Shown here: piece by piece, positions 45,801 to 53,435 of the stretch
Layout of the letters: each line of letters opens with the position of its first letter
Position numbering within the stretch: position 1 is the stretch's first letter
Assembly (NCBI GenBank): GCA_964641155.1
Contig: CAZXJO010000001.1
Location: forward strand, 1-64,000
DNA from: DTCV01 sp964641155
GTDB taxonomy: Archaea > Thermoproteota > Thermoprotei_A > Sulfolobales > NBVN01
Length of the DNA: 64,000 nt
Direction: 5' to 3'
The notes under the pieces: generated by a model
Database searches by the model: none
The model's input: only the letters and a program-made list of their open reading frames with translations
Told to the model about the DNA's origin: nothing
Made by a program: the position numbers and the translations under genes

Positions 45801-46526
45801 GTACCTAGCATATGCTAATTCGCTCTTCAATGCAACTAGGTTCTTAGCATAGGATATTGAGTCGTCACCGACCCCTATACATTTGAGGATTAAATCGATT
45901 ATAGATGAAGTCTTCAACAAAGCGTCGAAGTCGTCGACAACAACCACGTCTAACTTAAGACCGCTCAGTAACTCCTTATTCCTGTGTATGAAGTTATGGG
46001 TGACGACGGCTATGAAACTCCTTCGGAGGTCACTGCTCTTAACGTCGTCCGATGTAGCTAACTTGACTCCAAACCTGTTATAATTACTTAGGGTTCTGTA
46101 CACATGGTTCATCAACTCCCTTGTTGGCACAACGTAAAGCACTCTACCGCCGTTCACAGCCCTGTACAGGGAGTAAACCAGTAACGACGTTGTTTTCCCA
46201 ACCCCTGTAGGCGCTATCAACGCAAAGCTCTCATTGGAGATCATCCTCCGAACCCACGTCCTCTGAATGTTCCAGAGTTCCTTACCGCTGACGTCCCTGA
46301 AGAACTTACCGAACTCCTCCAACTCGGACTCAACATCCAAGAAGTTTAAGTACTTACCCAACCTGCGTGTGTTGAGTAACTTATCCCTAATAAAGGACTT
46401 GGGGAGGGGGAGTGTACCCGAATCAACGTCGACGTGTAAGCAGTTAACGCAGGGGAGCCCCCGACTCATCCTAACCTCATCTATGTCTCCCCCGCAGTTC
46501 GGGCATAGGCCACTGTATATCAGCAT
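42900..46526 (-). CDS. rgy: Reverse gyrase
   Basis: 1208 residues, full length. Zinc finger 1 (CPNCGG ... CVNCLH, Cys8/11/26/29), helicase Walker A IAPTGVGKTTSLL, DEAD-like VVVDDFDALL, a second zinc finger CFDCGYQFTDRVNECPRCGS, TOPRIM parts IVVESPTKARTIASMFG and FIATDPDDEGEKIAYD, and the active-site tyrosine region LGLITYHRTDSTHVS. It introduces positive supercoils and is the hallmark of hyperthermophiles. No intein. It is convergent with csl4 (35 bp). Confidence 0.97.
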   Translation of the reverse strand: MLIYSGLCPNCGGDIDEVRMSRGLPCVNCLHVDVDSGTLPLPKSFIRDKLLNTRRLGKYLNFLDVESELEEFGKFFRDVSGKELWNIQRTWVRRMISNESFALIAPTGVGKTTSLLVYSLYRAVNGGRVLYVVPTRELMNHVYRTLSNYNRFGVKLATSDDVKSSDLRRSFIAVVTHNFIHRNKELLSGLKLDVVVVDDFDALLKTSSIIDLILKCIGVGDDSISYAKNLVALKSELAYARYSGNSELVTKLREELYRNTLSLVKSIDYSRLGQLLIASATGRSRGERVKVLREILGFEVGAISDYLRNVVEVYEEFSEASLKELLTKLVGGTLIFVSKDLGLNYCKQLANNLKESGFRVALATSRKALDMLRDGVVDVVVGVSTYYGIMTRGIDEPLKIYNAVFVGIPKNEFYLDNILLNPRTFIYICTELSKLSIGFTAPEDLLRKLRGLPPKKFRVLTYALRDLVEVDGQLLELKEAILKSSESVKSLINAYLRDHSKLVLGDYILRYKNGKVVVWSPDIMTYIQASGRSSRLYNGAMTLGLSVILVDDLELLNVFIKRLRNYVPSANVRSLKEVDLEEVKERQVRSRSTFPGITSSLNTSVRSALIVVESPTKARTIASMFGRPGRRYLGEYVVYETVIPVDGKVYVASIAPTFGHITDLVVDEGLHGIRLGPDGLTPVYTSIKRCFDCGYQFTDRVNECPRCGSPRLRDSIKVVDILRKLAQEADTVFIATDPDDEGEKIAYDVYLSLTPYSQDIRRAEFHEVTRKALVEALRSSRGIDMLRVNAQLVRRVDDRFVGFEVSDMLKKYFNKHWLGGGRVQTPVLSWVVDNYMKYLRSRGYNVIIRVLDRYYLTVFLRDKDEASKLAEEVKASGIKLKKLGSEVRTLQPRPPYTTDELLIDASNVLKLPASAVMRLAQDLFELGLITYHRTDSTHVSATGIEVAKEYLSKVGSSALFKPRSWGVVGTHECIRPTRSIDGNEIYNYTVNELYTKLTGSHFRLYNLIFDRFISSQASEAEVRFNIYEAEIGGFKKLVEIPVSILKEGFLKICNNLAVIPSFETQEMVEIMPQVVKVVKGSEVRLLDVGNVIKIMKSKGIGRPSTYAKSIDNNIRHGYLILSKKRMFLIPTKLGIEVYDLLSKNIPEVVSEVATREVESLLEAVRSNLLSRDDALTLLLSDVVNIRLRSATLLNDVTGRYEGSEVSVS

Positions 46527-46647
46527 CTAATAACCCGTATAGAAGACTATGCAGTCTAAGGACTTATTAAAGCTATCCCCCAATGAGCTGGGGAGGACCT
46601 TTAAGGCTTAAATTTCCCGCAACCCCTCAATTCTTTGTGGTATTCTG
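46527..46647. promoter_or_regulatory. Divergent intergenic region (reverse gyrase / pyrG)
   Basis: 121 bp. A rightward TATA-like GCTTAAATTT lies at about 46606-46615, about 30 bp before the pyrG start, which suggests a near-leaderless mRNA. A short hairpin, CCCC and GGGG around 46574-46590, lies further upstream. I see no other element. Confidence 0.35.
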
Positions 46648-48258
46648 ATGCCCCGTAAATACATATTCGTGACCGGTGGCGTGCTTTCGGGGTTAGGTAA
46701 GGGCGTCACCACAGCGTCCATAGGCCTACTCCTTAAAAGTATGGGTCTTAACGTCACAGCGATTAAGATAGACCCCTACGTCAACGTGGACGCCGGCACT
46801 ATGAATCCGTACATGCATGGCGAGGTCTACGTAACCGATGATGGCGGGGAGGTAGACTTAGACATAGGCCACTATGAAAGATTCCTGAACATCAACCTAT
46901 ATAAAAGGAACAACATAACCACAGGCAAGATATACTTGAAGGTTATCGAAAATGAGAGAAGGGGTGCGTACCTAGGTCAGACGGTTCAGATAATACCCCA
47001 TATAACCGATGAGATAAAAGATGAGATAAGGTCTATAGGGAGGGAGCAAGGCTCAGACGTCGTCTTAGTGGAGATAGGTGGTACGGTCGGCGATATTGAG
47101 AGCCTCCCCTTCCTGGAGGCAGCTAGGCAGTTGAGACTTGAGGAAGGCCCTAAGAATACGCTGTTCATACACGTCGTTTTAGTGCCTAAGCTGGGGACAA
47201 CTGGTGAGCTGAAGACTAAGCCGGCACAACACAGCGTCCAAGAACTGAGGAGGATAGGTATCCAACCAGACATCATTGTAGCCAGGTCATCGGAGCCGCT
47301 AACAGATGAAGCTAAGAAGAAGTTAGCTCTCTTCTCAAACGTGCCTTACAACGCTATATTCAGCAACCACGACGTAGAGTACGTGTATGAAGTGCCTTTA
47401 ATTTTATATGAGCAGGGCCTCCCTAAAACTCTCAACGGAATGCTAGATCTAAACATTAGTGACGCTAAATGCGACTTAACTCAGTGGATTGAGTTCGTCG
47501 AAAACTTAAGAAACTGTGACAAAGCAGTGAGCATAGCCTTAATAGGTAAGTACACATCGTTGAAAGACAGCTACTTAAGTATTGTCGAGGCCCTCAGGCA
47601 CTCATCAGCGAAGGTAGGGGTCAAAGTAAACTTCAAGTGGATTGAGTCAACAGATATTGAAAGGAATGTGATCAAAGTTGAGGACGCCCTCAGAGGTATT
47701 TCAGGTGCCGTAGTACTGCCTGGCTTCGGGGAAAGGGGTGCTGAAGGTAAGATAATGTTCATCAAGGAGGTGAGGGAGAACAACATACCTACTCTTGGGA
47801 TTTGCTACGGACTCCAACTCATGGTTGTAGAATTTGCGAGGAATTCCTTAGGGTTACGGGGAGCGCATACCACAGAGGTGAATCCGAACACGCCCTACCC
47901 AGTCGTGGACCTACTAACATCTCAGGAAGGGGTAATCTATAAAGGCGGGACGATGCGGTTGGGGAGTAAGCCCATCAAAATAGTTAGGAACACCAAGGCC
48001 TTTGAGATATACGGGTCTGAAGTGATTTACGAGAGACACAGGCATAGATATCAGATAAACCCTGAATACGTAGATCTCTTCGAATCTGAGGGATTCATGG
48101 TCAGCGGCTACAGTGATGAGGGATTCCCCGAAATAATGGAACTTAAGAACCACAAATTCTACTTAGGGATCCAAGCACATCCGGAATTCAAGAGTAGGCC
48201 CTTAGCACCCGCACCTCTATTCCTAGAATTTCTAAAAAATAGCGTGGGTTATAGCTGA
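46648..48258 (+). CDS. pyrG: CTP synthase
   Basis: 536 residues, full length. The synthetase domain starts KYIFVTGGVLSGLGKGVTTASIG with P-loop; it has KIDPYVNVDAGTM and LEVGGT-like ALEIGGTVGDIE. The glutaminase domain (about 290-536) has the catalytic triad region GICYGLQLMV (Cys) and ERHRHRYQ, then FYLGIQAHPEF (His, Glu). It converts UTP to CTP with glutamine. Confidence 0.97.
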   Translation: MPRKYIFVTGGVLSGLGKGVTTASIGLLLKSMGLNVTAIKIDPYVNVDAGTMNPYMHGEVYVTDDGGEVDLDIGHYERFLNINLYKRNNITTGKIYLKVIENERRGAYLGQTVQIIPHITDEIKDEIRSIGREQGSDVVLVEIGGTVGDIESLPFLEAARQLRLEEGPKNTLFIHVVLVPKLGTTGELKTKPAQHSVQELRRIGIQPDIIVARSSEPLTDEAKKKLALFSNVPYNAIFSNHDVEYVYEVPLILYEQGLPKTLNGMLDLNISDAKCDLTQWIEFVENLRNCDKAVSIALIGKYTSLKDSYLSIVEALRHSSAKVGVKVNFKWIESTDIERNVIKVEDALRGISGAVVLPGFGERGAEGKIMFIKEVRENNIPTLGICYGLQLMVVEFARNSLGLRGAHTTEVNPNTPYPVVDLLTSQEGVIYKGGTMRLGSKPIKIVRNTKAFEIYGSEVIYERHRHRYQINPEYVDLFESEGFMVSGYSDEGFPEIMELKNHKFYLGIQAHPEFKSRPLAPAPLFLEFLKNSVGYS

Positions 48259-48265
48259 AGGAACA

Positions 48266-48511
48266 TCAACCTAAGACCTTCCCTTCAATAACCAGCATAG
48301 TCGTGGTTGACTTAACCTTTGAAATACGCCTTATCTTATTGATAATTATCTCACGTAATGCCTCATGAGTTGGGGCCTCAACCTTAACCACAACGTCGTA
48401 GATCCCGTAAACTTCATAAACCTCCCTAACACCCTCCATCTTCATCAACAGCTGCGCCACCTCGTTCTCGGCCCCTATTTCAGTATTGATTAACACTATA
48501 GCTGTGGGCAA
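48266..48511 (-). CDS. Stand-alone Lrp/AsnC ligand-binding (RAM) domain
   Basis: 81 residues with the beta-alpha-beta RAM pattern: TAIVLINTEIGAENEVAQLL, EVYGIYDVVVKVEAPTHEALREI and STTMLVIEG. No DNA-binding helix-turn-helix is present. Such single domains form oligomers that bind amino acids or modify Lrp function. It is convergent with pyrG (7 bp) and divergent from rpo11. Confidence 0.85.
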   Translation of the reverse strand: MPTAIVLINTEIGAENEVAQLLMKMEGVREVYEVYGIYDVVVKVEAPTHEALREIIINKIRRISKVKSTTTMLVIEGKVLG

Positions 48512-48574
48512 CTCAACACCCCATGATGATCATGAACCTTAAGACTAATAAACCTTACACAAGGGCTTCAATAA

Positions 48575-48581
48575 CTTATAA
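48575..48581 (+). promoter_or_regulatory. TATA-like box of rpo11
   Basis: CTTATAA, about 27 nt before ATG 48608. This spacing predicts a leaderless mRNA starting at or near that ATG, which supports the translation start used in the rpo11 frameshift argument. Confidence 0.45.
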
Positions 48582-48607
48582 GGCGCCGTACTCGATACTT
48601 AACGGTG

Positions 48608-48893
48608 ATGGGAGACGATCAAGGTAGATAAGCTAAGTGACAGGGAGTTAATTATCAGGTTAATCGGTGAGGACCATACGATGGGTAACCTACTTTCTAA
48701 GTACGCGCTCAACCACCCGAACGTGCAGACAGCTGCGTACTCCATAGACCACCCCCTCACGGAACCACCTAAGGTGATAGTAGTGACTGATGGTACAAAG
48801 AAGCCCCTTGAAGCCCTTAAGGAGGTAATTAAAGAGGTTACGGACACCGCCGAAGAACTTCTCAGAGTCTGTGAGGAATTAATAAGCAAATGA
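48608..48893 (+). CDS. rpo11: RNA polymerase subunit Rpo11 (RpoL), apparent +1 frameshift at codon 2
   Basis: The main frame encodes ETIKVDKLSDRELIIRLIGE then DHTMGNLLSKYALNH, a normal Rpo11 dimerisation domain of about 95 residues, but it has no start codon: a TGA lies just upstream and the first in-frame ATG, 48681, would delete 22 essential residues. Reading from ATG 48608 with one G removed from ATGGGAG gives METIKVDKL, the expected N-terminus. So GGG at 48610-48612 is either a homopolymer error or a true shift. The next gene starts within its stop (ATGA). Confidence 0.88.
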
Positions 48894-49231
48894 TCAAGGA
48901 CGAGGTCAGGGTATTAGTAGCTGAGTACGTAAACCATGAGCTCATCTTATACGTAATTCAGAGAGGTGCTAAGGGCTTAGAACACCTCGGAGTAGTTAAG
49001 GGAGGCGTTAAGGAGTTATATGAACACCTTAAGTCAAACAACCTAATCAGTGAGGTAAAGTACCTATCCTTACCTGAAGGGGGGGTCATTAAACTCGCTG
49101 GACATGGGGAAGTTATAACAGTTGATTTAGGGAGTGAAGAATTCGAACTACTTAGCAACGTAATCGCCGAGGGTAGACGCATAATTGACTTGGTTAGGGA
49201 CGGGTTAAAGCTTATAACGACTCAAAAGTAG
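48890..49231 (+). CDS. Hypothetical protein in the rpo11-tfs group
   Basis: 113 residues, unknown. The start overlaps the rpo11 stop by 4 bp, so it is coupled to an RNA polymerase subunit. The sequence reads as a mixed alpha-beta fold (RVLVAEYVNHELILYVIQRG, EVKYLSLPEGGVIKLAGHGE), with no membrane segment or metal motif. The transcription neighbours rpo11 and tfs suggest a role near transcription, but only by association. Confidence 0.65.
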   Translation: MIKDEVRVLVAEYVNHELILYVIQRGAKGLEHLGVVKGGVKELYEHLKSNNLISEVKYLSLPEGGVIKLAGHGEVITVDLGSEEFELLSNVIAEGRRIIDLVRDGLKLITTQK

Positions 49232-49261
49232 ATTAAACAACAAGGTCTGGGTGGGATTGCG

Positions 49262-49609
49262 ATGGAGTTCTGCCCTAAGTGCGGGGGGTTGCTGGTACCG
49301 CAGAAGAAAGGTGGAGGCGGTAAGACCGCGTTAGTGTGCCCCAAATGCGGTTTTAAGAAGGAGGTGGGCAATGATATCAAGTACACGTTAAGCCAAAATA
49401 TCAGACACTCACAGAAGGATAGGATGCTGGTCATAGAGTCCTCAGAGAACGTTAAGACGTTACCCACGGTCAAAGGTGTTGTGACATGCTCCAAATGCGG
49501 GAGCGATGAAGCTTACTACTGGTTCCTTCAAACCAGGAAAGGGGATGAACCACCGACGAGGTTTTATAAATGCGTTAAATGCGGTCACGTGTGGAGGGAA
49601 TACGAATAA
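49262..49609 (+). CDS. tfs: Transcription factor S (TFIIS-like)
   Basis: 115 residues with two zinc ribbons. The N-terminal one is CPKCGGLLVPQ ... CPKCGFKK, as in Rpb9. The C-terminal TFIIS-type one has CSKCGSDEAYYWFLQTRKGD then EPPTRFYKCVKCGHVWREY, with the acidic Asp-Glu pair that stimulates RNA cleavage by stalled polymerase. It follows the unknown 113-residue gene by 30 bp. Confidence 0.95.
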   Translation: MEFCPKCGGLLVPQKKGGGGKTALVCPKCGFKKEVGNDIKYTLSQNIRHSQKDRMLVIESSENVKTLPTVKGVVTCSKCGSDEAYYWFLQTRKGDEPPTRFYKCVKCGHVWREYE

Positions 49610-49621
49610 ATTATTAATCAC

Positions 49622-50023
49622 TCAAACCCTGTGAACCCTTAAGTATATGATGTTACTCTTAGGTATTATCAACCCCTTATCCTCAACTCTAATGCCTAAT
49701 TCGTATCTAGATATCTTCATGAGCCTACCACTTAACTCCCTCCCATTCACTAACATCACATCCACATCGACGCCTATGAAATCCGACGTAATCAACGAGT
49801 CATCCAATTCCGTTCCACGCTCCCCGTGGAGGTCTGCAGCATTCACCTGAACGCATGTAACACCGTGCCTGAATACTATGTAGAAGGAGTCCCTCACCGT
49901 TATGCCTAACTCGTACTTGGCGACATCATCTACAATACCGTCGAATTCCTCACCGTTGATTAGTGAGACCTTAACAGACATACCTCTAAACCTGCCGTCT
50001 ATGATGTTATCCCTCAAAGGCAA
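49622..50023 (-). CDS. Tandem Sm/Hfq-like protein
   Basis: 133 residues made of two homologous units, about 12-58 and 82-131. Unit 1 reads VKVSLINGEEFDGIVDDVAK then YELGITV; unit 2 reads VDVMLVNGRELSGRLMKISR then YELGIRV. Each has the Sm1 pattern (hydrophobic-x-x-NG-x-x-hydrophobic-x-G), and unit 1 ends in YIVFRHGVTCV, like the YKHA part of Hfq. This suggests an RNA-binding Sm-fold dimer in one chain. No name is known to me. It is convergent with tfs (12 bp). Confidence 0.7.
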   Translation of the reverse strand: MPLRDNIIDGRFRGMSVKVSLINGEEFDGIVDDVAKYELGITVRDSFYIVFRHGVTCVQVNAADLHGERGTELDDSLITSDFIGVDVDVMLVNGRELSGRLMKISRYELGIRVEDKGLIIPKSNIIYLRVHRV

Positions 50024-50074
50024 ACATCAACACCAATATATAGTGAGTTCCTAGGATATTAATGTTAGTGTGTT

Positions 50075-51289
50075 CTACTCATACCTTAAGGCCTCTACGG
50101 GAACCATCTTAGATGCCTTCCAAGCAGGCAGTAAGCCACCGACCACACCGACCATTAAGGACATTCCGAGGGCTCTGACTATCAGCCACCAAGTGATCTT
50201 CGGCTCCGAAACAACGGTCCACGTAGCCACAAGTTTTAAGGGTCTGTAGGCTATGAAGTAGGCTCCAACAACACCGCCTGAAATCCCTGCGGCAACACCT
50301 ATCATGGTCATGAGGATGGACTCGAAGAGGAACAAGATCAACACGTCGTTACCGCTAAAACCTAAGGCCTTCAACACACCTATTTCCCTAGTCCTCTCAA
50401 CGACTGAGGTGAACATCGTGGACATTATGCCGGTGAACGCCACCGCGAAGCTTATCGATGACACGGTGAAGAAGAGGTTGTCAAGTATGTTTATTATGTT
50501 GCTCACGGTCTTAGCTATTTCCTTCAGGGAGATCACTTGGACGTTATCGCCGTAGTTTTCCTTAATTTTATTGACTAGACTATCAACCAGCTCGGCGCTC
50601 TTAGCAATTACGAAAATGCCTGAGTACTCCTTAAGGTTTAGCAGGGATCTCCCGGCCTGCAATGGGAGGAATATGGACTCATCGGGATTTACCGGGAACA
50701 CCGAGCCGTAAGGTGCTAAAACACCTGAAATCCTAGTTGATAGGGTCTTCAACGAAGGCTTGCCATCCTTCATGACCAATATGCTGAGTGTTATAGCATC
50801 CCCCACCCCGTAATACCTTACGTTGCCACTCGATACGAGTTTATCACCTACCACGCAGTACGTGTACAGCGTTGGTGGTGGTATCGTTCCCTCAGCTATT
50901 GTGCTGCCGACCAATATCTTATTAAGGACGTTCAGGTCAAAGGCGTAAATGCTCACCGTCATGTTAGTCCCGTCAGGCTTTCTGAAGAGTCCCCTTGATT
51001 GATAGAATGGTGTAATCATGTCAACCTCCTCTAAATTCTTCAACCTATCCACGTCATAATCGCTTAACCTGTAATCCTTGGCTGGAAACACTACCACGGT
51101 GTTCTGCCCCAGAGATTGAAGTTGTTCAACGATCGTGCTCGTATAGCCCTCAGTGGTCCCTATTATGGACACCATTGCGGCTGGACCAATAGCTATGCCC
51201 AATATGGTTAGGGCGGATCTTAACTTCCTTTCCCTTAAGGCGCTGAACGCCAGGACAATCACGTCAACTAGGTTGAGCACTCCTTCCAA
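50075..51289 (-). CDS. ABC transporter permease, MacB/FtsX type
   Basis: 404 residues. An N-terminal helix after KLRSALTILGIAIGPAAMVS, a large extracellular domain (MacB-PCD, about 45-260), and three C-terminal helices with ERTREIGVLKALGFSGNDV, the FtsX motif. Such permeases with a matching ATPase drive export or mechanical transmission across the membrane. It overlaps the COG1361 gene by 26 bp, and the ATPase lies upstream of that gene. The encoded order on the mRNA is ATPase, COG1361, permease. Confidence 0.9.
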   Translation of the reverse strand: MEGVLNLVDVIVLAFSALRERKLRSALTILGIAIGPAAMVSIIGTTEGYTSTIVEQLQSLGQNTVVVFPAKDYRLSDYDVDRLKNLEEVDMITPFYQSRGLFRKPDGTNMTVSIYAFDLNVLNKILVGSTIAEGTIPPPTLYTYCVVGDKLVSSGNVRYYGVGDAITLSILVMKDGKPSLKTLSTRISGVLAPYGSVFPVNPDESIFLPLQAGRSLLNLKEYSGIFVIAKSAELVDSLVNKIKENYGDNVQVISLKEIAKTVSNIINILDNLFFTVSSISFAVAFTGIMSTMFTSVVERTREIGVLKALGFSGNDVLILFLFESILMTMIGVAAGISGGVVGAYFIAYRPLKLVATWTVVSEPKITWWLIVRALGMSLMVGVVGGLLPAWKASKMVPVEALRYE

Positions 51290-53435
51290 CCCTCTTCTTA
51301 AACCAGACTAGGTAAAATATTGTGACACCTACGACGAATGCCACAACCGCTGCTATGATCAACGCGTTCGTCGTCGGGAACTCGTAGGTCTGCGGCGTCT
51401 GGGTCGGTGTCATGTTGGCCACTACGTTAATGTAACGCATTTCCTCGTAAGTTCTTAACTCGTAGAACGCGTCGTAGTACGTTATGGATACCTTCACACT
51501 GTAGTTGCCGGGGGGTATGTCATTCCTGACAAACGCCTTCAACGATATCGGTATTTGCGATCCGGGATCTATGTTGCCTATGTAGTACGAGCTCTCATAG
51601 TAGATCGCCTCCGACTTCATGGAAGCTGTTGCATGCCTTAAAGGTGTTTTACCCTCATTAACTACCGTGGCTGAGAAGGTTATAGTGCTCCCACCAACAA
51701 CTGCCTCGGGGCTTATCTGAGGACTCAGCAGTTTGAGGGCCTCCAACCCCTTAACTATTAAAGTTGATGTCAAGTTTAATGTGTAGACCCTACCACCGAA
51801 GTCCTGGAAGACTACCGCGAATAATGCTGGGTAGGGACCCTCGATTACTTCAGGATTTGCCACAGCCTTAAACGTCAAGGTCACCGAGTCACCGCCTCCG
51901 ATGAAGTCGATGAACCTTACCGGGTCTGAGAGGCTTATTCCGGTGTAGGGTGACACAGCGAACACCGCCAAGTTATACAGTGGTGAGTCACCCAGGTTTG
52001 AGAACTTAAATCTAACCTCACTAACAATCTTGCCAGCTACGACTACGTTATCCACCGGCTCGACTGCAAGGAGCCTTGACTTACTTAAGATCGGGAGTTC
52101 TGCCTCAATGCTAACCTCCTGAGCGGTACTCCATTGGTCTAGGAACTCCGCAGTGATGGCCATCTTAGTTCCGTTCTCTGCTAATTCCAAGATCCTCACG
52201 GGCACATCAACGTATAACATACTCCCTTTGACCGTCTCAGGTGGTGCGAGTAGCTGCGCAGGTAATCCACCCAAGTAGGGTACCCCAACTAGCTGGAGCT
52301 GTTGGTGGTAAGGTATTGAGATCTTAGTGGAGTTGTTGGGAAGTGCTACCATACCTTCAGGTAAGTTGAGCGTTATTACCAACCCGCTTAAAGCAGGTAT
52401 TTCATCACATCTTAGAACTACCCTCATTAAGCCGACATCGCCCTTGGAGGGTGAAGTGTTAACCCAGTAAATCCCCACTAACCTCATAGACCTTGATATA
52501 TCACTCACAGACACCTCAATGGTGTAGGTGTCGGCTAACCTGATTCCGTAACCTCCTGATTGAACTACGTAGTCGAATGTCAGCTTTCCGTAGTATGTCC
52601 CAGGCACTACATCCCTGCCAATCAACACCTTAAAGGATGCGTTAAACTGCTGGTACTGCTGCAGAGGTCCTGGGTAATAACTTTCGCATGGGTGCACTCC
52701 CTCACATGTGAAGCCCTCAGGCAGCTCAAGCCTCGATATTACTGAGTATATGGGGTGCGGGACTAGGCTCGCAGCCCTCACACTAAAAACTGCCTTATCG
52801 CCAGGGTATGCGGCCCATCCGTTACTCCAATTCGCCTCAACTACGTGGAGCCTCAGCTCCCTTGGGTAATGACTTATTGATAGGTTTATGTTGAAGGTCT
52901 CGGCCTTACTTAAATTGGCTGAGTTGAAGTAGGTTACGTACCTGACGGTAAGTTTCGAAGTGTAGGTACCGGGCCTCACCGAAGGGTCAATATTCACGTA
53001 GTATCTAAGTATGCAGCTCCCACCCCTCTCAACCCTATCGCATGAGGCGTTGCTGTCGGGGTATGCTAAGGTTAGACCCTCAGGAAGCGTGACCCTAGAC
53101 ACAACCCCGCTGGCTACGTCCCTACCAACGTTAACTAACTCAATGGTCAGCGGGAGCAGCTTACTGCCAGGTAACGCCTCCCTGGGATTGGTCACATCGC
53201 CCCACACTACTGTAGTGGGTTCTAACCTAGCACCGAAGATTGCTGGTTCCCAAACCTTGAAGCCGTGAGTCAAAACACCGTAACGCACTACGTCAGAGTC
53301 ACCTACCCTCATTAAGTACTTCAAATTTAGGTTTAATTCGTAATCGCCTGGTGTTACATCACTGTCAACATCTACGACAAGTCTCAGGGAACATGTGGAG
53401 TAAGGAGGTAGGCCGTTTAGGCAATCCCCCCCCAA
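51264..53435 (-). CDS. COG1361-type secreted protein, 3' part (frame-shifted from 53365-54855)
   Basis: 723 residues. Repeated beta-sandwich units (phrases such as VTPGDYELNLNLKYLM, VRPGTYTSKLTVRYVTYF, VVPGTYYGKLTFDYVVQSGG, IPPGNYSVKVSITYYDAF) alternate with LPEGL-type lines, as in COG1361/NEW3 S-layer-like proteins. One C-terminal membrane helix (ALIIAAVVAFVVGVTIFYLV) and a basic tail end it. The nominal start, a TTG within a G8 run, is not a real start: it lines up as the continuation of the upstream ORF. Full protein would be about 1200 residues. It sits between an ABC ATPase and permease, so it is probably the surface-facing part of that system. Confidence 0.85.
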   Translation of the reverse strand: MGGDCLNGLPPYSTCSLRLVVDVDSDVTPGDYELNLNLKYLMRVGDSDVVRYGVLTHGFKVWEPAIFGARLEPTTVVWGDVTNPREALPGSKLLPLTIELVNVGRDVASGVVSRVTLPEGLTLAYPDSNASCDRVERGGSCILRYYVNIDPSVRPGTYTSKLTVRYVTYFNSANLSKAETFNINLSISHYPRELRLHVVEANWSNGWAAYPGDKAVFSVRAASLVPHPIYSVISRLELPEGFTCEGVHPCESYYPGPLQQYQQFNASFKVLIGRDVVPGTYYGKLTFDYVVQSGGYGIRLADTYTIEVSVSDISRSMRLVGIYWVNTSPSKGDVGLMRVVLRCDEIPALSGLVITLNLPEGMVALPNNSTKISIPYHQQLQLVGVPYLGGLPAQLLAPPETVKGSMLYVDVPVRILELAENGTKMAITAEFLDQWSTAQEVSIEAELPILSKSRLLAVEPVDNVVVAGKIVSEVRFKFSNLGDSPLYNLAVFAVSPYTGISLSDPVRFIDFIGGGDSVTLTFKAVANPEVIEGPYPALFAVVFQDFGGRVYTLNLTSTLIVKGLEALKLLSPQISPEAVVGGSTITFSATVVNEGKTPLRHATASMKSEAIYYESSYYIGNIDPGSQIPISLKAFVRNDIPPGNYSVKVSITYYDAFYELRTYEEMRYINVVANMTPTQTPQTYEFPTTNALIIAAVVAFVVGVTIFYLVWFKKRVGRSAQPS

